Part shown: in pieces, positions 53,757 to 61,577 of the stretch
How the letters are laid out: the number at the start of each line of letters is the position of its first letter
Position numbering within the stretch: the stretch's first letter is position 1
DNA from: Dyadobacter sp.
GTDB lineage: Bacteria > Bacteroidota > Bacteroidia > Cytophagales > Spirosomataceae
DNA length: 64,000 bases
Direction: 5' to 3'
Assembly: GCF_017744695.1 (NCBI RefSeq)
Contig: NZ_JAGIAS010000010.1
Coordinates: 62,001 to 126,000 of the forward strand
The notes under the pieces: generated by a model
What the model saw: only the letters and a program-made list of their open reading frames with translations
The model's database searches: none
Told to the model about the DNA's origin: nothing
Program-made: the position numbers and the translations under genes

Positions 53757-54848
53757 ATGGAGATTGGCGATTCGAAAGGCATTGAAAAGCAAGCGGAAAA
53801 CTGGAAAGTAAAAGTGTCGAACCACGCACAAGTGGGTGGTATTGAAACTTCCGTGCTGGATAATGGCGCTGGTCGTGGTACCCGCATTGCATGGATCAAC
53901 ACTGGTGGCGGATTGCGCTTCAAAGTCGTGATAGACCGGGCGATGGATATTGCAGAGGCTTTCTACAACCAGCATAGCCTGGCGTGGATCAGCCACGGCG
54001 GCGTTACCTCCCCGCAACCATTCTCGGATAAAGGCATCGACTGGCTCCGTACATTCGGTGGTGGCTTGCTCACTACCTGTGGCCTCTCGCACGCAGGCGG
54101 CCCTGAATCTGACAGCTTTGGCGACCGTGGTTTGCATGGTTTAATCGGTAACCAGCCTGCGGAAATCATTTCCATTATCCAGCCTGACCTACGCGCCGGC
54201 AAATATGAGATGAGCATTACCGGCATCATCCGTGAAACCCGCCCGTTCGGGCCGAGCCTGGAATTGAAAAGAACCATTTCAGCCACATTAGGCGAGGCGA
54301 AGCTGCGTATTCATGATGAGGTAATTAACAAAGCCAATACCGCGGCGCCGCACATGCTGCTGTACCATTTCAATTTTGGCTGGCCCATCGTCGACGAGGG
54401 TACCGACATTCTCTGGAACGGTCAATGGCGCCCGCGTTTTGAAGAAAATGCCAAAATTTTCAAAGAAGGTAATGCATTCAAAAAAGTACCTGCGCCGCTG
54501 GAAAGCCACCTCGGCAGCGGAGAAGAAGTAGCGTTGATAGATGTGGACGCCGATATTTTCGGTGACAGCATTTGCGGCCTGCATAACGAAAAGCTCGGGC
54601 TGGCCGTCGCATTGAAATTCAAAAAAGAACAACTACCCTGGCTCGCCAACTGGCAGCATTGGGGCAAAGGCGAATATGTGACCGGTATCGAGCCGAGCAC
54701 GCATCCGCTTTCCGGGCAGGCAAAAGCACGTGAGGATGGGACGCTTATCTTCCTGCAACCCGAAGAAACGCGGGAGTACGATCTCGAACTGAGCGTGTTG
54801 ACGGGGAAGGAGGAAATCGAGGAATTTGAATTGAAAGTGAATGTTTAG
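53757..54848 (+). CDS. DUF4432 / aldose 1-epimerase-like protein
   Basis: This 363-residue galactose-mutarotase-fold protein of the DUF4432 group reads TRIAWINTGGGLRFKVVIDR, WLRTFGGGLLTTCGLSHAGG, FGDRGLHGLIGNQPAEII, YHFNFGWPIVDEGT and KGEYVTGIEPSTHPLSG. Members bind sugars and probably interconvert anomers or related forms. No signal peptide, so cytoplasmic. It sits 87 bp downstream of the hydrolase gene, and the cupin gene follows. Confidence 0.87.
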   Translation: MEIGDSKGIEKQAENWKVKVSNHAQVGGIETSVLDNGAGRGTRIAWINTGGGLRFKVVIDRAMDIAEAFYNQHSLAWISHGGVTSPQPFSDKGIDWLRTFGGGLLTTCGLSHAGGPESDSFGDRGLHGLIGNQPAEIISIIQPDLRAGKYEMSITGIIRETRPFGPSLELKRTISATLGEAKLRIHDEVINKANTAAPHMLLYHFNFGWPIVDEGTDILWNGQWRPRFEENAKIFKEGNAFKKVPAPLESHLGSGEEVALIDVDADIFGDSICGLHNEKLGLAVALKFKKEQLPWLANWQHWGKGEYVTGIEPSTHPLSGQAKAREDGTLIFLQPEETREYDLELSVLTGKEEIEEFELKVNV

Positions 54849-54931
54849 CGACAAGATCGACAACAGCACATTAACATACAGTAAAAATTTTAACTAAGTG
54901 TACCAAAAACCAATTCTTTAATACAAAAACA

Positions 54932-56146
54932 ATGGGACTTTCAAGTATAGCTGAGAAGGCGTTGGAGCAGGGAAAGGGAATTTTGCGTTTGGCGCCGACA
55001 TGGGTGCCGCGTTCGTTTTGCGTTCCCGGCCGCAGGATCAAATTGCACCCCGACGATTATTACATACTGGGTGGAGAACGTGGTGGTATCGATGAGCGTT
55101 GGTTGTCATCCACAACTCCTGCCGAAAATGGACCGCTTACCGGCGAAAATGAAGGTTTGAGCCAAATCGTTTTGGAGGATGAATCAGGGGTTCAAAAAGT
55201 GACATTGCGGGACGCGGTAGCAGAGCTGAAAGGTCAGATCATAGGCGACAGACTTTGGGATCAATACAAGAGCTGGCCTATGTACTCCAAGTTTTTTGAC
55301 AATATGGGGCCGCTTCCGCATCACATTCACCACAGAGATGAGCACGCAGCGATGGTGGGACAGAATGGAAAGCCGGAAGCCTACTATTTCCCGCCTCAAC
55401 TGAACAATCACGGTGGCGATTTTCCATACACATTCATTGGTATCGCTCCCGGTACGACCAAAGAGCAGATCAAAGAGTGTCTGATGAACTTCACCAAAGG
55501 CGATAATAAGATTACCAATTACTCCCAGGCATTTCGTCTGGAGCCAGGAACAGGCTGGGATGTGCCTCCTGGCATGTTGCACGCGCCGGGCAGCTTGTGT
55601 ACCTATGAGCCTCAGAAAGCGTCGGATATTTTTGCCATGTATCAATCGCTTGTCAACGAAGCGGTTATTCCGGAGGAGTTGCTTTGGAAAGGAACGCCGA
55701 AAGACAGAATCGGCGATTATGACTTGTTGATGGACGTGATCGACTGGGATCTGAACGTCAATCCTAACCTGATGGAAAAGCACTTCATGCGTCCTAAGCC
55801 GGTAAAAGACGTTGCCGAGATGGAAGCAGAGGGATATAGTGAAAACTGGATTTGCTATAAAAACGAGGCTTACAGCGCTAAGGAACTGACCGTATTCCCG
55901 GGACAAACTGTGACCATTAAAGATGGTGGTGCATACGGAATGATCGTGATGCAGGGCCACGGTAAATTTGGTGTGTGGGATATCGAAACCCCAGCATTGA
56001 TCCGCTATGGACAACTGACCAACGACGAATATTTCGTAACCGAAGCGGCTGCGATCGAAGGCGTTACGATCAGTAACCCATCGAAAACCGACCCGATCGT
56101 GATTTTGAAGCACTTCGGTCCGGGTAATCCTGATTTAGTATTGTAA
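54932..56146 (+). CDS. Cupin protein, sugar isomerase-like
   Basis: This 404-residue cytoplasmic bicupin-like protein has a metal-binding motif in GPLPHHIHHRDEHAAMVG, a further site in GWDVPPGMLHAPGSLCTYEP, and a C-terminal second barrel (GAYGMIVMQGHGKFGVWDIE). It is remotely like class I mannose-6-phosphate isomerases, so an isomerase role on a sugar or uronate is plausible. The substrate cannot be read from sequence. The downstream spacer is repeat array C. Confidence 0.78.
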   Translation: MGLSSIAEKALEQGKGILRLAPTWVPRSFCVPGRRIKLHPDDYYILGGERGGIDERWLSSTTPAENGPLTGENEGLSQIVLEDESGVQKVTLRDAVAELKGQIIGDRLWDQYKSWPMYSKFFDNMGPLPHHIHHRDEHAAMVGQNGKPEAYYFPPQLNNHGGDFPYTFIGIAPGTTKEQIKECLMNFTKGDNKITNYSQAFRLEPGTGWDVPPGMLHAPGSLCTYEPQKASDIFAMYQSLVNEAVIPEELLWKGTPKDRIGDYDLLMDVIDWDLNVNPNLMEKHFMRPKPVKDVAEMEAEGYSENWICYKNEAYSAKELTVFPGQTVTIKDGGAYGMIVMQGHGKFGVWDIETPALIRYGQLTNDEYFVTEAAAIEGVTISNPSKTDPIVILKHFGPGNPDLVL

Positions 56147-56147
56147 G

Positions 56148-56277
56148 GGCTGTAAGCTATAAGCAGTAGGCTTTAAGCTCATGAGATGCTTGCAGCCTAT
56201 CGCTTACAGCTTATAGCTTATAGCTTTTTTTCACCAGGCCAAGAGCTTACAGCCTAAGGCTTACAGCTTAAAGCCCT
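56148..56277. repeat. Heptad-phased GC repeat array C, with a T7 run inside
   Basis: About 15 GC dinucleotides are spaced at 7 bp. A left arm (56148-56179: GCTGTAA, GCTATAA, GCAGTAG, GCTTTAA) is followed by a complementary right arm (56188-56224: GCTTGCA, GCCTATC, GCTTACA, GCTTATA twice) that runs straight into seven T residues, so the first half looks like an intrinsic terminator. A second right-type block (56245-56275) follows before the next gene. Confidence 0.82.
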
Positions 56278-56290
56278 TATCTCTTAAACC

Positions 56291-57325
56291 ATGCCTGAAA
56301 ATAATTTCCCCAAGCTCCACAATGCCACATGGCCTGGTATCGTGGGCAAAGGTTCTGATTCGGAGCCGATTATTCCTTTTGACACATTGCTCGAAAAGAC
56401 AGCCGCTGCGGAAGTGGACGGCGTGAAATTCGACGGCGTCGATATCGGTCTTTTCGACGAGCATATCGGCGAATACCTCAATGCAGCCGACGGCGGCAAG
56501 CGCTTGGCCGACAAACTGGCCGGCTATAACCTCGAAGCGGGAAGCCTCGTGGCGAACGTATGGGCTGGCTCGGCAATGGGCAGCAAGGAGGCCCGCGATA
56601 CGTTTGTGGAGCAGGTACGTAAGGCATGCGAATTTGGCAAGCAACTCCGCGACGCAGGCATCCGCCATGGTGGTGTGATCCGTATCGACTCGGCCGCTTC
56701 TCCGGAAGCATGGTCGGCCGATCCGAAAGGGAACACCAAACAAATCGCAGAGACATTCCGCCGTGCCGCGGACGTGGCAGCCGATTTCGGTGAAAGACTG
56801 GCGGCCGAAGGCGAGATCTGCTGGGGCGGTATGCATAGCTGGAAAGCGATGATCGATACGCTCGAAGCAACGGATCGCCCGAATGTAGGTTTCCAGGCGG
56901 ATATGTCGCATACATTCCTGTATCTGTTGGGCTACAATGCGCCGGAAGACCGCATTTTGCCAGCCGATTTCCAATGGAACGATCGGGCTACTCTGGATGA
57001 AGCATTCAAGAAAATGACTGCCGCGTTGCGTCCCTGGACCATCGATTTCCACGTTGCACAAAACGACGGGACCGTTCACGGAACAGGCTCACACGACAAA
57101 ACCGGTCGCCACTGCCTCGCTACCGATCCGAATGGCAAACTTGATATCGTACACCACGCCGGCTTCTGGCTGCGTGACGAGAAGGGCGAACTCACAAGAG
57201 CATTCCGCCACATTTGCTGGGACGGCTGTATGTTCCCGAACGAGGTGATGTATAAGCAGCAAACCTGGAACGACATCCTCGCCGCGCTGGTACGCGTGCG
57301 CAATGCGCATGGGTGGATAGCGTAG
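56291..57325 (+). CDS. Sugar isomerase/epimerase-type TIM barrel
   Basis: This 344-residue cytoplasmic TIM barrel of the xylose isomerase-like/AP-endonuclease-2 superfamily has metal-ligand regions GEICWGGMHSWKAMID, NVGFQADMSHTFLYL, IDFHVAQNDGTVHGTG and a late LTRAFRHICWDGCMF. It is the third TIM barrel of the cluster and longer than the other two. Likely reactions are isomerisation, epimerisation or dehydration of a keto-sugar. It starts 13 bp after repeat array C and is followed by repeat array D. Confidence 0.85.
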   Translation: MPENNFPKLHNATWPGIVGKGSDSEPIIPFDTLLEKTAAAEVDGVKFDGVDIGLFDEHIGEYLNAADGGKRLADKLAGYNLEAGSLVANVWAGSAMGSKEARDTFVEQVRKACEFGKQLRDAGIRHGGVIRIDSAASPEAWSADPKGNTKQIAETFRRAADVAADFGERLAAEGEICWGGMHSWKAMIDTLEATDRPNVGFQADMSHTFLYLLGYNAPEDRILPADFQWNDRATLDEAFKKMTAALRPWTIDFHVAQNDGTVHGTGSHDKTGRHCLATDPNGKLDIVHHAGFWLRDEKGELTRAFRHICWDGCMFPNEVMYKQQTWNDILAALVRVRNAHGWIA

Positions 57326-57327
57326 TA

Positions 57328-57488
57328 GCTATAAGCTATAAGCTATAAGCTATAAGCTATAAGCTATAAGCTGTAAGCTTTTTTAGTTGTACTTCAATGA
57401 AGCTTAAAGCTTATAGCCTAATGCTTACAGCCTTCAAAAATATTCCCAAAACCTAAGGCTTAAAGCTTATAGCTTACAGCCTAAAGCA
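57328..57488. repeat. Heptad-phased GC repeat array D with pure (GCTATAA)6
   Basis: Six perfect copies of GCTATAA (57328-57369) plus one GCTGTAA are followed by a T-run. Two complementary-type blocks come next (57401-57432 and 57452-57487) with GCTTAAA, GCTTATA, GCCTAAT, GCTTACA words. The pure run is a heptanucleotide microsatellite and could change length by slippage. The array fills the whole 173-bp spacer. Confidence 0.85.
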
Positions 57489-57498
57489 TTTAAAACCA

Positions 57499-58659
57499 AT
57501 GTCACAAAAAAAGCAAATCCGTGTTGCGCTGATCGGTTCCGGTTTGATGGGCCGCACGCATACCAATGGTTATAAAAGAATCGGGGACTTTTTCCCTGAA
57601 CTCGAATACCGCCCGGTGCTGGCGGCTGTTTGCTCCCGCAACGAGGAGAAAGTGAAAGCTTTCGCCGAGCAATGGGGCTATGAATCGTACGAAACAGACT
57701 GGCGCAAAATCATCGAGCGCGACGATATCGACGCCGTAGACATTTGTACGCCGAACGATACGCACGCCGAGATCGCATTGGCAGCTGCCGCGAAAGGCAA
57801 AATGATCCTTTGCGAAAAGCCGCTTGCGCGTACGCTTGCAGAAGCGAAAACAATGGTGGACGCCATTGAAGCGGCTGGCGTGAAAAACACGGTCTGGTAC
57901 AACTACCGCCGCGTGCCTGCGGTTACGCTGGCAAAACAAATTGTAGATTCAGGTAAACTGGGCCGTATTTTTCATTATCGTGCCAACTTCCTGCAAGACT
58001 GGACGATCAGCCCGGATGTACCACAGGGTGGAACGGCTACCTGGCGCCTCGACGTAGACGCAGCGGGTTCCGGCGTAACCGGCGACTTGTTGGCGCACTG
58101 TATCGATACTGCGATGTGGATCAATGGCGGGATCAAGGATGTGTCGGCGGTGGCTGAGACATTCATCAAAGAACGCAAGCATGCTGGCACAGGCGCGGTA
58201 CAGAAAGTGGGTATCGACGACGCCTGTATTTTCCATTGCCATTTCGATAACGGCTCACTCGGCTTGTTCGAATCTACGCGTTATGCACGCGGTCATAAGG
58301 CGCTTTATACTTTTGAAATCAATGGCGAAAATGCTTCCATTCGCTGGGATTTGCACGATATGAATCGCCTCGAATACTTCGATCACGACGACCAGTCGAT
58401 CGTGCGCGGATGGCGTTCTATCCTGGTTACTGACGGCGATCAGCCTTACATGAAGCGCTGGTGGATCCCTGGAACCAGCATTGGTTATGAGCATTCGTTC
58501 GTGCACCAGGCGGCTGATTTCTTCGAAAGCCTGCAGACAGGCAAGCCTTGCTCACCGACTTTCCGTGACGCTTACGAAACACAGAAAGTGTGCGAGGCGG
58601 TACTCGAATCGGCGGCCACCAAAAGCTGGAAAGATACCGGCGTACATTGGGAGGGTTAA
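57499..58659 (+). CDS. Gfo/Idh/MocA-family NAD(P)-dependent dehydrogenase, cytoplasmic
   Basis: This 386-residue oxidoreductase has an N-terminal Rossmann domain (VALIGSGLMGRTHTNGYKRI), the family motif ILCEKPLARTLAEAK with the catalytic-site Lys, and a C-terminal substrate domain (GGTATWRLDVDAAGSGVTGDLLAHCIDTA) with the conserved Asp/His pair. It would oxidise a sugar or cyclitol hydroxyl, often at C3 (ThuB/IolG-like). There is no signal peptide, unlike the second member at 63285. It lies just upstream of the ABC importer genes. Confidence 0.92.
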   Translation: MSQKKQIRVALIGSGLMGRTHTNGYKRIGDFFPELEYRPVLAAVCSRNEEKVKAFAEQWGYESYETDWRKIIERDDIDAVDICTPNDTHAEIALAAAAKGKMILCEKPLARTLAEAKTMVDAIEAAGVKNTVWYNYRRVPAVTLAKQIVDSGKLGRIFHYRANFLQDWTISPDVPQGGTATWRLDVDAAGSGVTGDLLAHCIDTAMWINGGIKDVSAVAETFIKERKHAGTGAVQKVGIDDACIFHCHFDNGSLGLFESTRYARGHKALYTFEINGENASIRWDLHDMNRLEYFDHDDQSIVRGWRSILVTDGDQPYMKRWWIPGTSIGYEHSFVHQAADFFESLQTGKPCSPTFRDAYETQKVCEAVLESAATKSWKDTGVHWEG

Positions 58660-58680
58660 TCCAATAATCCACTTATAATC

Positions 58681-58726
58681 TGAGGCTTTAACCGGATCCT
58701 GCCATGCGGGAAAGGTTAAAGCCTCA
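58681..58726. repeat. Perfect 13-bp inverted repeat just before the ABC ATPase gene
   Basis: The arms 58681-58693 and 58714-58726 are exact complements, and five inner base pairs (CCTGC with GCGGG) extend the hairpin after a small internal loop. It begins 22 bp after the dehydrogenase stop and ends 14 bp before the next ATG. There is no long T-run, so an RNA stabilising or processing hairpin is as likely as a terminator. Confidence 0.7.
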
Positions 58727-58740
58727 GTTTCGATACTGCT

Positions 58741-60243
58741 ATGTCCGATTATATTCTGAAGGTGAAGGGAATTTCCAAGTCATTCTCCGGTGTCAATGCG
58801 CTGGACAATATCCATTTTGACCTGAAAAAAGGCGAAGTACATGCCTTAATGGGCGAGAATGGGGCTGGAAAATCCACTTTCATGAAGATATTGATCGGCC
58901 TTGTTGCACCGGACTCCGGAGAGGTGTTGCTGGAAGGCGAAAACCTGACTGGCAGGAATGTGAATGAAACTTTGAAAAAAGGCATTTCCATGATTCATCA
59001 GGAGATCCTCATCATTCCGGAGCTGACGGTAGCACAGAATATTTTTCTGGGTAGAGAAAGAGAGGTTTCGGGAAAGAGCGGAATCCTTTCCGGTTGGCTG
59101 AATGATAATGAAACCAACCGGCAGGCAGCTGCATTGCTGGATCGAATGGGTGTTGATATCGCTCCGAAGGCGAAGATGAAAAACCTCAGCGTGGCGCAAA
59201 TGCAAATGGTCGAAATCGCGAAGGCCATTTCGAATAATGCAAAAGTGATCATCATGGATGAGCCGACGTCGGCGATTTCGGATAAAGAGGTAGATACATT
59301 GTTCCAAATTATTCGTGATTTGAAAGCCGAGGGCGTCAGTATTATCTATATTTCCCATAAAATGGACGAGATATTCCGGATTTCGGACACCATTACGGTG
59401 CTTCGTGACGGGAAGTATATCGGGACAAAAAGTGCTGCTGAACTGGATCAGAATGCGTTGATCGCCATGATGGTGGGGCGGGAAATCGATCAGATGTTTC
59501 CGGAAGCGACGAGGCCGGTTGGGCAGGAAGTGCTTTCGGTGCGGAACCTGGGGAAAGCAGGCAAGTTTTCCAATATCAGTTTTAATGTAAAATCCGGTGA
59601 AATACTGGGATTAGCAGGACTGATGGGGGCGGGACGGACGGAAATCGCCAGGGCTATATTCGGGCTCGATCAATGGGATGAGGGGGAGGTTAAGATCAAA
59701 GAAATACCGCTTCGTGCGCGCACGCCGCGGGAAGCCATCGACCACGGCATCGGGTATGTGAGCGAGGACCGGAAAGGGCTCGGCTTTATTCCCCGAATGT
59801 CTGTCAAGGACAATATGACGCTCGCGAGCATGAACAATCACCGCAAAGGTGGTTTTATCGACACACTCAGCGAACAATCGGTCACCGAAAAAATGATCGC
59901 CGATTTGAAGATCAAAACGGCCGGTACCGGTCAGCATGTAACGTATTTGAGTGGGGGAAACCAGCAGAAGGTCGTCATTGGCAAAGTATTACTAGCGGCT
60001 CCCGAGATCATCATTCTCGACGAACCGACACGCGGTGTCGACGTCGGGGCGAAATTTGAAATTTATAAACTAATCCGCAGCCTCGCCGACCGCGGCATGG
60101 CGATTATCATGATATCATCGGAACTGCCGGAAATCCTGGGACTCAGCGACCGGATACTGGTGTTGTCCAAAGGCAAACAAACCGCATTGCTTTCGAAAGC
60201 GGAAGCGACGCAGGAGGTGATAATGCGGTATGCGGTAGCGTGA
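58741..60243 (+). CDS. Sugar ABC importer ATP-binding protein (RbsA-type, duplicated)
   Basis: This 500-residue tandem ABC ATPase energises monosaccharide uptake. The first half has Walker A GENGAGKSTFMKIL, signature LSVAQMQMVEIAKA and Walker B VIIMDEPTSAIS. The second half has the degenerate GLMGAGRTEIARAIFG, LSGGNQQKVVIGKVL and IIILDEPTRGVDVG, as usual for the RbsA/MglA/XylG group. Substrate may be ribose, a cyclitol or a keto-sugar. Importers of this type are uncommon in Bacteroidota. A 311-bp repeat-filled spacer separates it from the permease gene. Confidence 0.95.
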   Translation: MSDYILKVKGISKSFSGVNALDNIHFDLKKGEVHALMGENGAGKSTFMKILIGLVAPDSGEVLLEGENLTGRNVNETLKKGISMIHQEILIIPELTVAQNIFLGREREVSGKSGILSGWLNDNETNRQAAALLDRMGVDIAPKAKMKNLSVAQMQMVEIAKAISNNAKVIIMDEPTSAISDKEVDTLFQIIRDLKAEGVSIIYISHKMDEIFRISDTITVLRDGKYIGTKSAAELDQNALIAMMVGREIDQMFPEATRPVGQEVLSVRNLGKAGKFSNISFNVKSGEILGLAGLMGAGRTEIARAIFGLDQWDEGEVKIKEIPLRARTPREAIDHGIGYVSEDRKGLGFIPRMSVKDNMTLASMNNHRKGGFIDTLSEQSVTEKMIADLKIKTAGTGQHVTYLSGGNQQKVVIGKVLLAAPEIIILDEPTRGVDVGAKFEIYKLIRSLADRGMAIIMISSELPEILGLSDRILVLSKGKQTALLSKAEATQEVIMRYAVA

Positions 60244-60245
60244 TG

Positions 60246-60503
60246 GTTATAAGCCATAGGCTATAAGCTGTAGGCCGTAAGCAGTAAGCCAAAAGCATAT
60301 AGCTTACAGCCTTCTGCTTACAGCATTAATTATATAAGCCATAGGCTATAAGCTGTAGGCCCTCAGCAGTAAGCCCAAAGCATATAGCTTACAGCCTACT
60401 GCTTACAGCATTAATTATATAAGCCATAGGCTATAAGCTGTAGGCCCTCAGCAGTAAGCCCAAAGCATATAGCTTACAGCCTACTGCTTACAGCATTAAT
60501 TAA
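60246..60503. repeat. 85-bp tandem repeat x3 built of GC-phased heptads (array E)
   Basis: Three head-to-tail copies start at 60251, 60336 and 60421, each 85 bp. Each is 12 heptads plus one base with GC at positions 3-4 of 11 heptads, ending ATTAATTATA. Copies 2 and 3 look identical over at least 82 bp, while copy 1 differs at about four positions, so the last duplication is recent. Within each unit a left arm (GCTGTAG...GCAGTAA) can pair with a right arm (GCTTACA GCCTACT GCTTACA). It fills most of the 311-bp spacer between ABC ATPase and permease genes. Confidence 0.9.
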
Positions 60504-60525
60504 ACGAACTCAAACAACAACTCGA

Positions 60526-60547
60526 TTGCCGAAAGCCGACAGCCGAA
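60526..60547. repeat. G+C-rich heptads GCCGAAA/GCCGACA/GCCGAAG
   Basis: Three consecutive 7-bp words of the form GCCGANN occur 8 bp before the permease start codon. They have the same 7-bp GC spacing as array E but a different word family. The family also appears, complemented, in array A. Confidence 0.6.
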
Positions 60548-60554
60548 GTACAAT

Positions 60555-61487
60555 ATGAACAGATTCTCCAAACTAGGCCAGTACGGCATCTTCCTCGCAT
60601 TTGCATTGATATGCCTGGCGCTGGCATTGAGTACGCCTAAGTTTTTTACCGTTTCGAACTTGCTGATCATTGGTAACCAGGTGTCGATCAATGCATTGCT
60701 GGCATTTGGGGTCACTTTTGTGATTATCACGGGCGGTATAGACCTTTCGCTGGGCTCGATGGTGGCGGTAACCGGCGTGGCGGCTGCGAGTTTCGCGCAT
60801 CCCGACACCTATCCATTGGTTGTACCGTTATTGGTAGGCCTCGCTGCTGGCTCGGCGATGGGGGCATTCAATGGGTTGGTGATCACGAAGAGCAAAGTGC
60901 CGCCATTCATCGTCACTTTAGGAACCATGACGATCGGTCGTGGACTTGCGTTGATTTTAAGTAAAGGGCGGCCTGTTTCCAACCTTTCCGACGCGTTCAA
61001 TTTTATCGGCGGGGGAAACATTGCGGGCATACCCTTCCCGATCATCATTCTGCTTATAGCATTCGCGGTTTGTTCTATTGTTTTAAATAAAACCATTCTG
61101 GGGCGCTACATGTACGCGGTCGGAGGCAATGAGCCTGCTGCACGTGCGTCGGGTATACGTGTGAGCCGTGTTAAAATGTGGGTATATACCATTTGTGGAT
61201 TGCTTTCTGCATTGGGAGGCATCCTGCTCACCTCTCGCATTACCACGGGGCAACCTAATGCCGGGGCGGGGTTTGAGCTGGATGCCATTGCGGCTGCGAT
61301 TATCGGCGGTACAAGCACCTCGGGAGGGACTGGAACCATGACCGGCACGCTGATCGGCGCTCTGCTGATCGGAGTGATCAGCAACAGCCTTGATTTGTTG
61401 AATGTGACTTCCTATTACCAGCAAGTAGTGATGGGGGTGATTATCATCGGCGCGGTGGTGCTGGATGGGGTGGGGAAGAAGGATTGA
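60555..61487 (+). CDS. Sugar ABC importer permease (RbsC-type)
   Basis: This 310-residue integral membrane permease of the RbsC/AraH/XylH family has about eight to ten hydrophobic segments and the family motif GVTFVIITGGIDLSLGSMVA. Another conserved stretch is GGNEPAARASGIRVSRVKMW, the EAA-like coupling loop to the ATPase. A late AIIGGTSTSGGTGTMTGTL is also typical. It pairs with the RbsA-type ATPase upstream and the binding protein downstream. Confidence 0.95.
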   Translation: MNRFSKLGQYGIFLAFALICLALALSTPKFFTVSNLLIIGNQVSINALLAFGVTFVIITGGIDLSLGSMVAVTGVAAASFAHPDTYPLVVPLLVGLAAGSAMGAFNGLVITKSKVPPFIVTLGTMTIGRGLALILSKGRPVSNLSDAFNFIGGGNIAGIPFPIIILLIAFAVCSIVLNKTILGRYMYAVGGNEPAARASGIRVSRVKMWVYTICGLLSALGGILLTSRITTGQPNAGAGFELDAIAAAIIGGTSTSGGTGTMTGTLIGALLIGVISNSLDLLNVTSYYQQVVMGVIIIGAVVLDGVGKKD

Positions 61488-61548
61488 ACTGGGAAGATGG
61501 AGGAAGGAAGAGGGGTTTGAAGGTGATTTTAATGTAAAACATAATTTG

Positions 61549-61565
61549 ACGGCCGACCGCCGATT
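61549..61565. repeat. G+C-rich heptads (GCCGACC GCCGATT)
   Basis: Two GCCGANN words spaced 7 bp apart lie 13 bp before the start of the binding-protein gene, the same family as 60526-60547. Confidence 0.5.
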
Positions 61566-61577
61566 ACCAACAGCCTT

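Noticed and set aside
57328..60503. CRISPR array
   Set aside because: The periodicity is 7 bp and 85 bp tandem, with no unique spacers between conserved repeats and no cas genes.
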